Assembly: GCF_000257645.1 (NCBI RefSeq)
Contig: NZ_AJHJ01000006.1
Location: 159,290 to 223,289, forward strand
Reading direction: 5' to 3'
DNA length: 64,000 nt
Source of the DNA: Serratia sp. M24T3
GTDB lineage: Bacteria > Pseudomonadota > Gammaproteobacteria > Enterobacterales > Enterobacteriaceae
Shown: piece after piece, positions 16,918-25,832 of the stretch
Position numbering within the stretch: position 1 is the first letter of the stretch
How the letters are laid out: each line of letters starts with the position of its first letter
Notes under the pieces: generated by a model
Told to the model about the DNA's origin: nothing
What the model saw: the letters and a program-made list of their open reading frames with translations, nothing else
Database searches by the model: none
Translations under genes and position numbers: made by a program

Positions 16918-18003
16918 TTAGTGCGCCACCACGTCCAAAGCTTTCAGATTTTGTGGCTGCCATGACAGCATCACTTCGCTACCCGCTTTCCAGCCAGGTT
17001 GAACCTGAGTGGCCGGCATTTTCACCATAAAATTACCTTGCCCGGCAACTTCAGTCAGCATACGCACGTGATCGCCGAGATAGACAAACTGCTGGATCCG
17101 CGCGCTGACTTTTTCACATCCCACAGTCGGATTATTGACGCTGATATGTTCAGGGCGAATGCACAGCATGATTTTTTTGCCCGGCGAGCTAGGGCGTACT
17201 TTCAGGGAGGAGAGCAGGGTGCCATCGTCCAAAGAGGTGCTGTAATAATCGCCCTCGGCCTTAACGTTAGTTGCCAGCAAGCTATTATTTTCGCCGATAA
17301 ACTGTGCAACAAACGAATTAGTGGGCTGCTCGTAAATCTTGCTCGGCGTGTCAAGTTGCTGAATGATTCCATCGTTAAACACCGCTACGCGATCTGACAT
17401 GGTCATCGCCTCACTTTGATCGTGTGTTACGTAAACGATAGTCAAGTTCAGCATCTCATGTAACTGTTTGATTTCCATCTGCATATGTTCACGAAGCTGC
17501 TTGTCCAATGCACCCAGTGGTTCATCCATCAACACCAGTTTTGGCTCAAACACCAGTGCGCGAGCCAAGGCAACTCGCTGTTGCTGGCCGCCGGACATTT
17601 GCGCGGGGTAGCGATCGGCCAAGGGTTTAAGTTTTACGATATCCAATATGCGTTCCACTTTGGCGCGGATATCTGCCTTGCTGAGACGGCGAATCTTAAG
17701 CGGGAAAGCCAAGTTTTCTGCGACGGTCATGTGCGGAAAAAGGGCATAGTTTTGGAAAACCATGCCGATATCTCTTTGATGCGGCGGGAGATTGTGCAGC
17801 GGTTTGCCACGCAATAAAATCTCTCCCTGGGTCGGCGTTTCAAACCCTGCCAGCATCATCAGACTCGTGGTTTTGCCTGAACCAGAAGGGCCGAGCAGGG
17901 TTAAAAATTCCCCCTCGTGAACCTCGAGATTGAGGTTTTTAACCACCCGTTTTTCACCGTCGTAGCTCTTGACAATATTTTTAAAACTTACGTAGCTCTG
18001 CAT
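16918..18003 (-). CDS. ABC transporter ATP-binding subunit, PotA-like
   Basis: A 361-residue ATPase of the polyamine/iron-type ABC importers. Walker A is GPSGSGKT at residues ~38-45, the signature is MSGGQQQR, Walker B is LVLMDEPLGALD, and a C-terminal TOBE regulatory domain follows. ATG 18003 is preferred over the GTG at 18012 because GGGAG lies eight bases before it. It shares strand with the MocR regulator 326 bases upstream and must energise the permeases encoded on the opposite strand at 22.4-24.5 kb, since no other ATPase is in the module. The split arrangement is unusual. Confidence 0.85.
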   Translation of the reverse strand: MQSYVSFKNIVKSYDGEKRVVKNLNLEVHEGEFLTLLGPSGSGKTTSLMMLAGFETPTQGEILLRGKPLHNLPPHQRDIGMVFQNYALFPHMTVAENLAFPLKIRRLSKADIRAKVERILDIVKLKPLADRYPAQMSGGQQQRVALARALVFEPKLVLMDEPLGALDKQLREHMQMEIKQLHEMLNLTIVYVTHDQSEAMTMSDRVAVFNDGIIQQLDTPSKIYEQPTNSFVAQFIGENNSLLATNVKAEGDYYSTSLDDGTLLSSLKVRPSSPGKKIMLCIRPEHISVNNPTVGCEKVSARIQQFVYLGDHVRMLTEVAGQGNFMVKMPATQVQPGWKAGSEVMLSWQPQNLKALDVVAH

Positions 18004-18329
18004 CAACTTCACTCCCGCTTAATGACTTGTCCCGTTGGATTTATCCATCCGGCAAAATTTGCTCTATTTGCTCTGCAACCTGGCGATTGATATCGGCATG
18101 ATTCATGCATGTTGGGTGCTATCGAACACCTCAAGTTGGCGCTATTTAAAATCAGTACCATCTGGAAAAGTGTTCTGGCAAGTTTTTTTTGACAAATTTA
18201 AAACCTGAGAGGAAGCTCGCAGGTTAATGTTTTCTATTGTCTTTTTTATTATTCTGCAACTTTTTAGCGGCTGGCAGTTTCGGCCAAAGAGTCGTAGAAA
18301 CCCTTTGACCGCTGTTGCACCATAAACTT
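18004..18329. other. Intergenic region between MocR regulator and ATPase genes
   Basis: No gene or clear regulatory site was recognised in 326 bases. A 63-codon open frame here has no ribosome binding site or similarity. The length suggests the ATPase gene has its own promoter. Confidence 0.4.
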
Positions 18330-19838
18330 TCAACCTGCTCTAAGTTGGGATTTCAGGGCGCTTTTCAGGCATGAGACAAGCACGGCGAACGCCGATTCCA
18401 TGCGCGGAAGCTCAACGCATCCGTACCCCAAAATCAGGCCTCTGCGTTGAGTGTTGCGCATGTAGTACGCTGATAATGCTCGGGTTAGCACGCCTTTTTG
18501 CTCCAGCTCCGCACTCAGGGCAACGTCGTCAATTGAGTCTGGCAACGATAAAATCAGGTGCAGACCTGCGTTACTGTATTCACATAAAAATTCTTTCCCC
18601 AACTCCTGTTCAATCATCCTCGCCAGCGCGTTTCGTCGCTTTCCGTAGGCCAAACGCATGCGGCGAATATGTGCGCCGTAATGGCCTTCACGAATAAACT
18701 CGGCCAGAGTCAACTGGGCTAATCCGTTGCCGCCGCGATACAGTTCGGAATGAGCAATCTTCAGTTTTGCCGCCAGCGCGCGCGGTAACACCACGTAGCT
18801 GATGCGCATTCCGGGATACAGCGTTTTGCTGAAAGTACCGATGTAAATTACCGGCGCATCGGGCAGCAGGCCTTGCAGTGCAGGGATCGGGCTGCCGGAA
18901 TAGCGGAATTCGCTGTCGTAGTCATCCTCGATAATCCAGCTGCCGTGTTGCACCGCCAGTGACAAAATACGCTGACGTCTGGCCAGGCTCATCACCGATC
19001 CCAGCGGATACTGGTGGGAGGGCGTCACGCAAATGATTCGCGGCGGCGTCTCGTCCTGCTCGATGTCAGGCGGATCCATGCCATTTTCGTCAACGCCAAT
19101 CGGCTTCATCTCAAGGCCGTTGATGGAGAGAATATTACGGATCCCCCAATAACTCGGTTCCTCAATCCACGCAGTATCACCCTGATCGCAAAGCACTTTG
19201 GCCAATAAATCTATTGCCTCGTGAGTCCCTGCGGTGATCAAAATCTGCTCCGGCGTGCAGCTTACCGAGCGCGCAATACGCAGATAATCCGTCAGCACCT
19301 GTTGCAGCGGCAAACAACCACCGTGACGGGAATAGGTCAGAAACTGCGGGTCCAATTTTCGATTTAAACGGTTTTGCAGTTTGCGCCAGATGTCATGGGG
19401 AAAACGCGTGACGTCCGGTACGCCGGGCATAAACGCGCCCCACTGGTGCGGTGCGGCTCCGGTGCGACCCAGCAGGCGTGTCCCGCGTTTTGACAGCTGC
19501 ACCATGCCGCGAACTGGCATTTTGGCCGGGCGCGAGGCGTCAGAGCGGATCCCGTCCTCCGGTAAATCTGCATTGACGAAGGTGCCACTGCCGGTCCGGG
19601 TTTGAATATATCCTTCGGCCTGCAACTGTTCGTAGGCTGCGAGCACGGTATTGCGCGAAATGCCCAGCTCCTTGGCCAAATCTCGGCTGGCGGGCAATCT
19701 GCTGCTCGGCGAGATGCTGGCATCAAGGATTGCGGTCCTCAGTGACTGGTACAGCCGCTTGTTGAGGTTGCTTCCGGTGGCAGAGTCAAGCCGATGCAAA
19801 ATCAAATCTGAAAGTAGCGATCTCAATTGGTACCTCAA
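18330..19838 (-). CDS. MocR/GabR-type regulator (GntR HTH fused to aminotransferase domain)
   Basis: A 502-residue fusion. The N-terminal GntR winged helix reads SRLPASRDLAKELGISRNTVLAAYEQLQAEGYI, followed after a linker by a fold-type I aminotransferase domain; the PLP-lysine region is YIGTFSKTLYPGMR. Regulators of this kind sense amino compounds through PLP (GabR with GABA, PdxR with pyridoxal phosphate). It is divergent from a GABA-type transaminase gene with a 123-base gap, so control of that operon is very likely. A -10-like TATAAT on its own strand at 19860-19865 lies between AAACTGG and CCGGTTT arms, suggesting autoregulation. Confidence 0.85.
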   Translation of the reverse strand: MRYQLRSLLSDLILHRLDSATGSNLNKRLYQSLRTAILDASISPSSRLPASRDLAKELGISRNTVLAAYEQLQAEGYIQTRTGSGTFVNADLPEDGIRSDASRPAKMPVRGMVQLSKRGTRLLGRTGAAPHQWGAFMPGVPDVTRFPHDIWRKLQNRLNRKLDPQFLTYSRHGGCLPLQQVLTDYLRIARSVSCTPEQILITAGTHEAIDLLAKVLCDQGDTAWIEEPSYWGIRNILSINGLEMKPIGVDENGMDPPDIEQDETPPRIICVTPSHQYPLGSVMSLARRQRILSLAVQHGSWIIEDDYDSEFRYSGSPIPALQGLLPDAPVIYIGTFSKTLYPGMRISYVVLPRALAAKLKIAHSELYRGGNGLAQLTLAEFIREGHYGAHIRRMRLAYGKRRNALARMIEQELGKEFLCEYSNAGLHLILSLPDSIDDVALSAELEQKGVLTRALSAYYMRNTQRRGLILGYGCVELPRMESAFAVLVSCLKSALKSQLRAG

Positions 19839-19846
19839 AATAAATG

Positions 19847-19875
19847 AAACTGGCTCTGGATTATAGAACCGGTTT
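19847..19875. promoter_or_regulatory. Candidate MocR operator between the divergent genes
   Basis: AAACTGG (19847-19853) and CCGGTTT (19869-19875) form a near-perfect inverted repeat bracketing a minus-strand TATAAT (19860-19865), the likely -10 of the MocR gene. The role as operator is inferred from position. Confidence 0.4.
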
Positions 19876-19961
19876 AGCGCTAAAAAGCAAGGAGGAAGAT
19901 TGATGCCGTATTGGTTTTTTAATCATTGAATGATTTAACGCACAGATGAGCCGGAGTAAAA

Positions 19962-21230
19962 ATGGATCACAACGAATTAGAACAACGCCGTAAAGCCGCG
20001 ACGCCGCGTGGCGTATCAGTGATGTATGACTTCTACGCCAGCAAAGCGGAAAACGCCACGCTGTGGGATGAGCAAGGGCGCGAGTTTATTGATTTTACCG
20101 CCGGGATTGCGGTGTTAAATACCGGCCATCGCCATCCTCAAGTCGTGGCAGCCGTGCAAAAGCAGCTGGCCGCTTTCACCCATACGGCTTATCAAGTGGT
20201 ACCTTACGCGAGCTACATTACCCTCGCCGAGCGTATCAATGCGTTGGCTCCCGTACAGGGTGCGGCTAAAACGACGTTTTTCACTACCGGTGCCGAAGCC
20301 GTTGAAAACGCGGTAAAAATTGCTCGTGCTGCCACCGGTCGCCCTGGAATTATCACATTCTCTGGCGCATTTCACGGCCGTACTTTGTTAACCATGGCGC
20401 TGACCGGTAAGGTTTTACCGTACAAAAAGGGCTTCGGGCCTTTCCCTGGCTCAGTTTTCCATGCGCGCTATCCTAATGCGCAACAGGGCATCAGCGTAGA
20501 AGAATCCCTTGAAAGCATTGAGTATTTATTCCGCAGCGATATCAGCCCGCAGGATGTTGCGGCGATCGTTTTCGAGCCAATTCAGGGCGAGGGCGGTTTT
20601 AATATCGCACCAGAAGCATTTGTTAATGGCCTGCGCGCGTTGTGCGACCGTCATGGCATCTTGCTGGTTGCCGACGAAGTGCAAAGCGGTTTTGCGCGTA
20701 CTGGCAAAATGTTTGCTATGGAATATTACCCGCAGGCGAAAGCAGACTTGATAACCATGGCTAAAAGTCTCGGTGGCGGATTACCGATTTCCGGCGTTAC
20801 CGGACGCGCTGAAATCATGGATGCGCCTGAACCAGGCGGTCTGGGCGGAACTTACGCCGGTAACCCTTTGGCGGTGGCGGCTTCGCTGGCGGTGCTGGAT
20901 ATCATCGAGCAAGAGCAGCTGTGCTGTCGGGCGCAAACGCTGGGTGCCGAGTTGGTCGAAGTGTTGCAACAGTCAAGGATTCACTGCCCGGCGATTGCCG
21001 ATATCCGCATGCGCGGTTCGATGGTCGCGGTGGAATTTGACGATCCGGCTACTCAAAAACCCGATGCCGAGTTTACCCGTTTGGTGCAGCGCAAGGCGCT
21101 CGATGCCGGTTTAATGCTACTCAGCTGTGGCATTCACGGCAATGTGATCCGTTTCCTGTATCCACTGACTATCCCCAATGCACAGTTCAAGCAGGCGCTG
21201 GAAATCTTGGCTCAGGCTTTAAAATCATAA
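19962..21230 (+). CDS. 4-aminobutyrate:2-oxoglutarate transaminase (GabT/PuuE)
   Basis: A 422-residue class-III PLP aminotransferase. The start MDHNELEQRRKAATPRGV, the block AGIAVLNTGHRHPQV, TTGAEAVENAVKIARA, DEVQSGFARTGK and the PLP-binding Lys268 in TMAKSLGGG are all as in E. coli GabT and PuuE, which convert GABA to succinate semialdehyde. The sequence cannot decide between the two. GGAG five bases upstream supports the start. It begins an operon with an ABC binding protein and two permeases and is divergent from the MocR gene, so the imported compound is probably GABA, putrescine or a related amine. No succinate-semialdehyde dehydrogenase is next to it. Confidence 0.88.
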   Translation: MDHNELEQRRKAATPRGVSVMYDFYASKAENATLWDEQGREFIDFTAGIAVLNTGHRHPQVVAAVQKQLAAFTHTAYQVVPYASYITLAERINALAPVQGAAKTTFFTTGAEAVENAVKIARAATGRPGIITFSGAFHGRTLLTMALTGKVLPYKKGFGPFPGSVFHARYPNAQQGISVEESLESIEYLFRSDISPQDVAAIVFEPIQGEGGFNIAPEAFVNGLRALCDRHGILLVADEVQSGFARTGKMFAMEYYPQAKADLITMAKSLGGGLPISGVTGRAEIMDAPEPGGLGGTYAGNPLAVAASLAVLDIIEQEQLCCRAQTLGAELVEVLQQSRIHCPAIADIRMRGSMVAVEFDDPATQKPDAEFTRLVQRKALDAGLMLLSCGIHGNVIRFLYPLTIPNAQFKQALEILAQALKS

Positions 21231-21278
21231 CCAAAATTAAATGATCACTTTTCTCTTTTCAATTTCAGGAGTCACAGC

Positions 21279-22307
21279 ATGTTCAAAAAAATTGCATTGA
21301 CCACACTGCTTGCCGGATTGGTGTTTCAGGCTCAGGCCGAAACGCTGACCGTGGTTTCCTTTGGCGGCACCAACAAAGACGCGCAAGACAAGGCATTTTA
21401 TAAACCGTTTGAAGCCGCCAGACTGGGCACTATCGACTCTGGCGAATATAACGGCGAGATGGCGCGCATCAGGGCGATGGTTCAAACCGGTCAGGTTGGT
21501 TGGGACGTGGTCGAAGTCGAAGGCCCGGAACTGGTTCGCGGTTGTGATGAAGGGCTTTTTGAACCGCTGGACTGGAGCAAGCTGGGCGATAAAAACAACT
21601 ATTTGCCTTCTGCGGTTACCGAATGTGGTGCCGGGATTTTCGTCTGGTCAACCGTGTTGACCTACGATGCGAAGAAGTTGTCAAAAGCGCCGACCAGCTG
21701 GGCGGATTTTTGGAATGTGAAAGAATTTCCGGGCAAGCGCGGGCTGCGTAAAAGCGCCAAATACACGCTGGAAATTGCTTTGCTGGCCGACGGGGTAAAA
21801 CGTGAAGACGTTTATAAAGTATTGGCAACGCCACAGGGTGTTGATCGCGCGTTCAAAAAGCTTGATCAGCTTAAACCGTATATCCAGTGGTGGGAATCTG
21901 GCGCGCAGCCTTTGCAGTGGCTGGTATCTGGCGACGTGGTGATGTCCTCGGCCTATAACGGCCGCGTTAGCGCTGCGAACAAAGAAGGCCACGATTTCAA
22001 AATGGTCTGGAACGATAGCCTCTATGATCTTGATAATTGGGCAATCGTAAAAGGTTCTAAACACAAAGCGTTGGCCGAACAGTTTATCGCGTTTGCCAAC
22101 AAGCCTGAAAATCAGAAGGTTTATGCTGAAAACATCCCTTATGGCCCGACGGAGAAATCAGCCACCAGCATGATTGATGCGAAAGACGCGGTTGATTTAC
22201 CTACTGCGCCGCAAAACATGGCTGATGCTATCCCGGTAAACACTCAGTTCTGGGTCGATCACGGTGAAGATCTTGAACAGCGCTTCAATGCCTGGGCATC
22301 GCGATAA
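21279..22307 (+). CDS. Periplasmic binding protein of a polyamine-type ABC importer
   Basis: A 342-residue PotD/PotF-like solute-binding protein with a 20-residue signal peptide (ending in QAQA). The mature protein starts with ETLTVVSFGGTNKDAQ, typical of the spermidine/putrescine-binding superfamily. VEVEGPELVRGCDEGLFEPLDW and QWWESGAQPLQWLVSGDVVM agree with the group often annotated as putrescine or GABA-type binding proteins. It follows gabT by 48 bases and precedes two permeases. Tryptophan and acidic residues lining the cleft suggest an amine ligand, but the ligand is not certain. Confidence 0.85.
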   Translation: MFKKIALTTLLAGLVFQAQAETLTVVSFGGTNKDAQDKAFYKPFEAARLGTIDSGEYNGEMARIRAMVQTGQVGWDVVEVEGPELVRGCDEGLFEPLDWSKLGDKNNYLPSAVTECGAGIFVWSTVLTYDAKKLSKAPTSWADFWNVKEFPGKRGLRKSAKYTLEIALLADGVKREDVYKVLATPQGVDRAFKKLDQLKPYIQWWESGAQPLQWLVSGDVVMSSAYNGRVSAANKEGHDFKMVWNDSLYDLDNWAIVKGSKHKALAEQFIAFANKPENQKVYAENIPYGPTEKSATSMIDAKDAVDLPTAPQNMADAIPVNTQFWVDHGEDLEQRFNAWASR

Positions 22308-22364
22308 TCGTTGAGCGCACAGAGAAAGCCGATAACGATCAATAGAAAAAGCAGGAAGAATGCC

Positions 22365-23633
22365 ATGAGCCAGACCGAAATGTTGCCCCGTTCACTTACC
22401 GAGCCCAGCGCGATTGACAACGCAACGCTGCGCCAGCAGCTGCGCAAGGTGCAATCAGCCTACACGCGGCGATCGCTGCTGCTGATTGCGCCGCTGCTGC
22501 TGTTTGTGGTGGTCAGTTTTATTTTCCCCATCGCCTCAATCTTGATGAAAAGCGTCCAGAACCCGGAAATCGGGCAGGCAATGCCGGAAACGGTGAGCAA
22601 ACTCGCGCACTGGGACGGTAAATCGGTACCCGATGAGGCAACATTTTCGGCTCTGGTTGCCGACCTGCGTGAGGCGCGCAACAGCGGCAAACTGTTTTCC
22701 GTCGCCAAACGTCTGAGCTACGAAGACGACAGTTATAGCAGCCTGATTTTGAGCACCTTGCGCCACGCCCCTGCGGGCAGTGTTGCCGTGAAAGAAAAGC
22801 TGATTGCAACCATGCCACTGTGGGGGCAGCTCGGCACATGGCAAAGCCTGCAACGGGCGGCAAAACCGTGGACTTCTTATTACCTGCTGGCGTCCTTTGA
22901 CCGCAAAGTTAATATCGACACCGGCAAGATTCAGGCTTTACCGGCGGGTCAGGCTCTGTATGTCGATGTGCTGCTGCGAACGCTGTGGATGGCGCTGGTG
23001 GTGACCGTGTTCTGCGTTTTACTGGGTTATCCATTGGCTTACTGGTTGGCAAAACAACCAGCAGGGCGCGCCAACCTGTTGATGATTATGGTACTGCTGC
23101 CGTTTTGGACCTCGCTTATCGTGCGTACCGCCAGCTGGATTGTGCTGTTGCAGTCCGGCGGCCTGATTAACCGCAGTCTGATGGCAACCGGTATTATCGA
23201 CCACCCGCTGGTATTGGTGTTTAATCGACTCGGCGTTTATATCTCGATGACTCACATCATGCTGCCATTTATTGTTCTTCCTTTATATGCAGTGATGAAA
23301 GGCATTTCACCCGGTTATGTTCGTGCCGCTATTTCACTGGGCGCACATCCTTTCAGCGCGTTTTGGCGAGTTTATGTGCCGCAAACCTACGCAGGCTTCA
23401 CCGCAGGCGCGCTGCTGGTATTTATGATGGCGATTGGTTACTACATTACGCCTGCATTACTGGGCGGACCGGGCGATCAAATGGTCAGCTATTTTGTTGC
23501 CTACTTTACCAACACCACGATGAACTGGGGAATGGCTGCGGCGCTGGGCACACAGTTGCTGGTAATCGTTATCCTGCTTTATGTGGTTTATGCCCGCGTA
23601 ACGCGCACCAAAGCCGAAGCTGCGGCCCACTAA
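22365..23633 (+). CDS. ABC permease, PotB/PotH-like, with long periplasmic insertion
   Basis: A 422-residue inner-membrane permease. The first membrane segment (about residues 30-55) is followed by a soluble insertion of roughly 130 residues before the remaining five segments, longer than in E. coli PotB but seen in this polyamine-type subfamily. The cytoplasmic EAA-type loop (RAAISLGAHPFSAFWRVYVPQT) contacts the ATPase. The ATG at 22365 follows AGGAAG, while an in-frame start at 22311 would lie almost on the previous stop codon. It pairs with the next permease. Confidence 0.85.
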   Translation: MSQTEMLPRSLTEPSAIDNATLRQQLRKVQSAYTRRSLLLIAPLLLFVVVSFIFPIASILMKSVQNPEIGQAMPETVSKLAHWDGKSVPDEATFSALVADLREARNSGKLFSVAKRLSYEDDSYSSLILSTLRHAPAGSVAVKEKLIATMPLWGQLGTWQSLQRAAKPWTSYYLLASFDRKVNIDTGKIQALPAGQALYVDVLLRTLWMALVVTVFCVLLGYPLAYWLAKQPAGRANLLMIMVLLPFWTSLIVRTASWIVLLQSGGLINRSLMATGIIDHPLVLVFNRLGVYISMTHIMLPFIVLPLYAVMKGISPGYVRAAISLGAHPFSAFWRVYVPQTYAGFTAGALLVFMMAIGYYITPALLGGPGDQMVSYFVAYFTNTTMNWGMAAALGTQLLVIVILLYVVYARVTRTKAEAAAH

Positions 23634-23650
23634 TTGTAAGGAGCTAAACC

Positions 23651-24487
23651 ATGACGACTCATAAAACCCAGGGTTCGACCTTACTGCGACTGTGGCGCTG
23701 GGCCTTTAACTGCTATAGCTGGGCGACTTTGCTGTTCCTGATTATCCCGATTTTGGTCATTGTGCCGCTGTCTTTCAATTCCAGCTCATTTCTTAGCTAT
23801 CCGCTGAGCGGTTTTTCAATGCGCTGGTATCAGAACTTTTTCCATTCCAGTGAATGGTTAGGCTCACTGGGCAACAGCCTCTTAATTGCACCGTTGGCGA
23901 CTTTACTGGCCACCGTGCTGGGAGTGTTGGCCTCGATGGGGCTGGTACGCGGCGAATTTCGCGGAAAATCAGTGGTGATGGCCATCATTATTTCGCCCAT
24001 GATTGCACCGGTTGTGATCATCGCCGTTGGGATGTTCTTCTTCTTTGCCCGAGTGTCGCTGTTAAACAGCTATGTCGGCCTGGTATTGGCACACGCCTTG
24101 CTGGGCGTGCCTTTTGTCGTAGTCACCGTCACGGCGGTATTAAAAAGCTATGACAAGAATCTGTCTCGCGCGGCAGCCAATCTTGGTGCAAATCCATGGT
24201 ATACCTTCCGCACGGTAACCTTGCCGCTGATTGGGCCGGGGGTGTTTTCTGGGGCGCTGTTTGCTTTTGCGGCCTCTTTCGATGAAGTCGTCGTGACGCT
24301 GTTCCTATCAAGCCCCGGCCAGCGCACCTTGCCGATTCAGATGTTTGCAGGGATTCGCGAAAACCTCGATCCGACTATTGCCGCCGCTGCGTCAATTATG
24401 ATTGCTGCCTCGCTTATCCTTTTGATCGTGATGGAGCTATTACGCCGTCGCGGCGAGCGTCTCAGGCAGTCTATGCCAGCGCATTAA
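23651..24487 (+). CDS. ABC permease, PotC/PotI-like
   Basis: A 278-residue permease with about six membrane segments, an LSFNSSSFLSYPLSGFS stretch typical of PotC/PotI-like partners, and the EAA loop RAAANLGANPWYTFRTVTLP. It starts 17 bases after the previous permease with AAGGAG upstream, closing the gabT-binding protein-permease-permease operon. A terminator follows directly. The needed ATPase is encoded on the opposite strand at 16.9-18.0 kb. Confidence 0.87.
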   Translation: MTTHKTQGSTLLRLWRWAFNCYSWATLLFLIIPILVIVPLSFNSSSFLSYPLSGFSMRWYQNFFHSSEWLGSLGNSLLIAPLATLLATVLGVLASMGLVRGEFRGKSVVMAIIISPMIAPVVIIAVGMFFFFARVSLLNSYVGLVLAHALLGVPFVVVTVTAVLKSYDKNLSRAAANLGANPWYTFRTVTLPLIGPGVFSGALFAFAASFDEVVVTLFLSSPGQRTLPIQMFAGIRENLDPTIAAAASIMIAASLILLIVMELLRRRGERLRQSMPAH

Positions 24488-24490
24488 AAA

Positions 24491-24520
24491 CCAGGAGGGC
24501 CAGATGGTCCTCTTTTTTTG
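24491..24520 (+). terminator. Rho-independent terminator of the transporter operon
   Basis: GAGGGCC-AGAT-GGTCCTC (one G-U pair) followed by seven T residues. Confidence 0.8.
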
Positions 24521-24654
24521 CTTCATATTTTGTCTGTTTTTTTAATACGCGTACAATGCTTAAGTACGTACCTAACCTATAAATAGGTGCCTGAGCTCAT
24601 GGTCTAGCATAGAAAAATGTTTTATAAAGTTATTATTCAGATCGGGGTTAATAT

Positions 24655-24704
24655 AATAAGTGCAACACCAAGGGGAGTTTATTGCTGAACGTGTTGCACT
24701 TATT
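24655..24704. repeat. Perfect 14-bp inverted repeat downstream of the SET-domain gene
   Basis: AATAAGTGCAACAC (24655-24668) and GTGTTGCACTTATT (24691-24704) are exact reverse complements with a 22-base loop. It lies 75 bases beyond the stop of the minus-strand SET gene. It may be a terminator or the end of a lost element. Confidence 0.6.
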
Positions 24705-24779
24705 AGTTTAATCTAAAGATATTTTTAGTTTCATATAAGGTTAGCTACTCCCTCACCAAGATTTCGTTTGTCTCTATTT

Positions 24780-25832
24780 TTATCTTCCAGAGTGTATATC
24801 ATAATCAAAGCAAAGTTGCTCACCCGACTTTATGTTTCTCAATGGAAAAAAAGCCATGATTTGCAGTGGTTTTTGGTCCGATGAACGTTGGACGCGGATA
24901 TTATAACAATGTAAATTATTCCTTTCAGGATCTTTAGATATTCCATATTTTCCTTTTTGTGTTGCTGTATTCATCTTCATGGAGATATCCATCGCCTCAA
25001 TAACACAACTATTATCATCGTTGCATGAGGCTTTACGGTTGTAGTATTTGTCGCAATCTACCAGTTTTCTAATTTTTTCATCGTTTTCTATATCTATTTT
25101 TTCGTCCAGAAGCATTCCGCCGAAAAGAAAGACTGTGGTATTACTTTTGATATCATTAAGAGCAAAAACGCCTTCCTGGCCAATAAGTACACTTTCATGA
25201 GCAGGAACATCTTCTTCTTTAATGGTTCTTACGCATAAATTTGATTGTATCCATTTCTTGTGAGTTTGATAATCATCGATGATTTCTTTTGCTTATGAGT
25301 GATAAAACAATGATTTACCATCGTCCATGCCATCGGAAATCCAACATTGTCCAGTTGTTTCAATTTCTACTGGTTTCCCTTGTACATCTATAAGTGGCGA
25401 TGTTGTTAACGTATCAGGATTATATTTTGTCAATAAAGAACGTAATTTATTATTATCATCAAGGGAAAGCGTTTCAGGGAGGGTGGAATTTTTTAGTTTA
25501 TGAATTAATGTAGCGGAAGTCGCGTTTCGTATAGTTTCAGAAAAGCTATCATTTATTTTTTCTTTTTCATCATTAATTAATACTTTTGGGCATTCTACAA
25601 TGGATATTCTATTTCTCAATTGATGATCTTCAGGCCCGTTTTTAAACGCTGAGGTTTCAGGTAATGCCCCTTTGGCACCGTCGTTAAGTGTCTTTTTATT
25701 TGGTTGACTAGCAAGCTCCAATAAGGTGTTGCTGACACTTTCGAACTTCAGTGTATTCAAGTTTTTTGTATTTGAATTATTTTCATTTATTATTAAGGTG
25801 CTTTCTTTCACGGCTTCTATAGATATAGGCAT
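24780..25832 (-). pseudogene. SET-domain protein interrupted by one in-frame TAA
   Basis: Two open frames, 25293-25832 and 24780-25292, are in the same phase and separated by a single TAA at 25293-25295. Read through, they give 350 residues. The N-terminal ~180 residues are rich in Ser, Asn, Lys and Glu with no recognised fold. The C-terminal part is a SET lysine-methyltransferase domain: QEGVFALNDI and FLFGG at the start, NLHCYNI in the middle, and the hallmark IKSGEQLCFDYD at the end. ATG 25832 has AAAGGA upstream; a TTG at 25862 is less likely. Base composition is AT-rich. SET proteins in bacteria are often injected to modify host chromatin. The TAA may be a recent nonsense mutation, a sequencing error, or leave a separate N-terminal protein. 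Confidence 0.7.

Noticed and set aside
18142..18333. A 63-codon minus-strand frame between the MocR and ATPase genes
   Set aside because: It overlaps the 3' end of the MocR gene, has no ribosome binding site and shows no protein-like composition.
25293..25295. Recoding of the SET-gene stop (selenocysteine or pyrrolysine insertion)
   Set aside because: The codon is TAA, which is not used for either amino acid, and no recoding element is visible. Nonsense mutation, error or plain readthrough are simpler.
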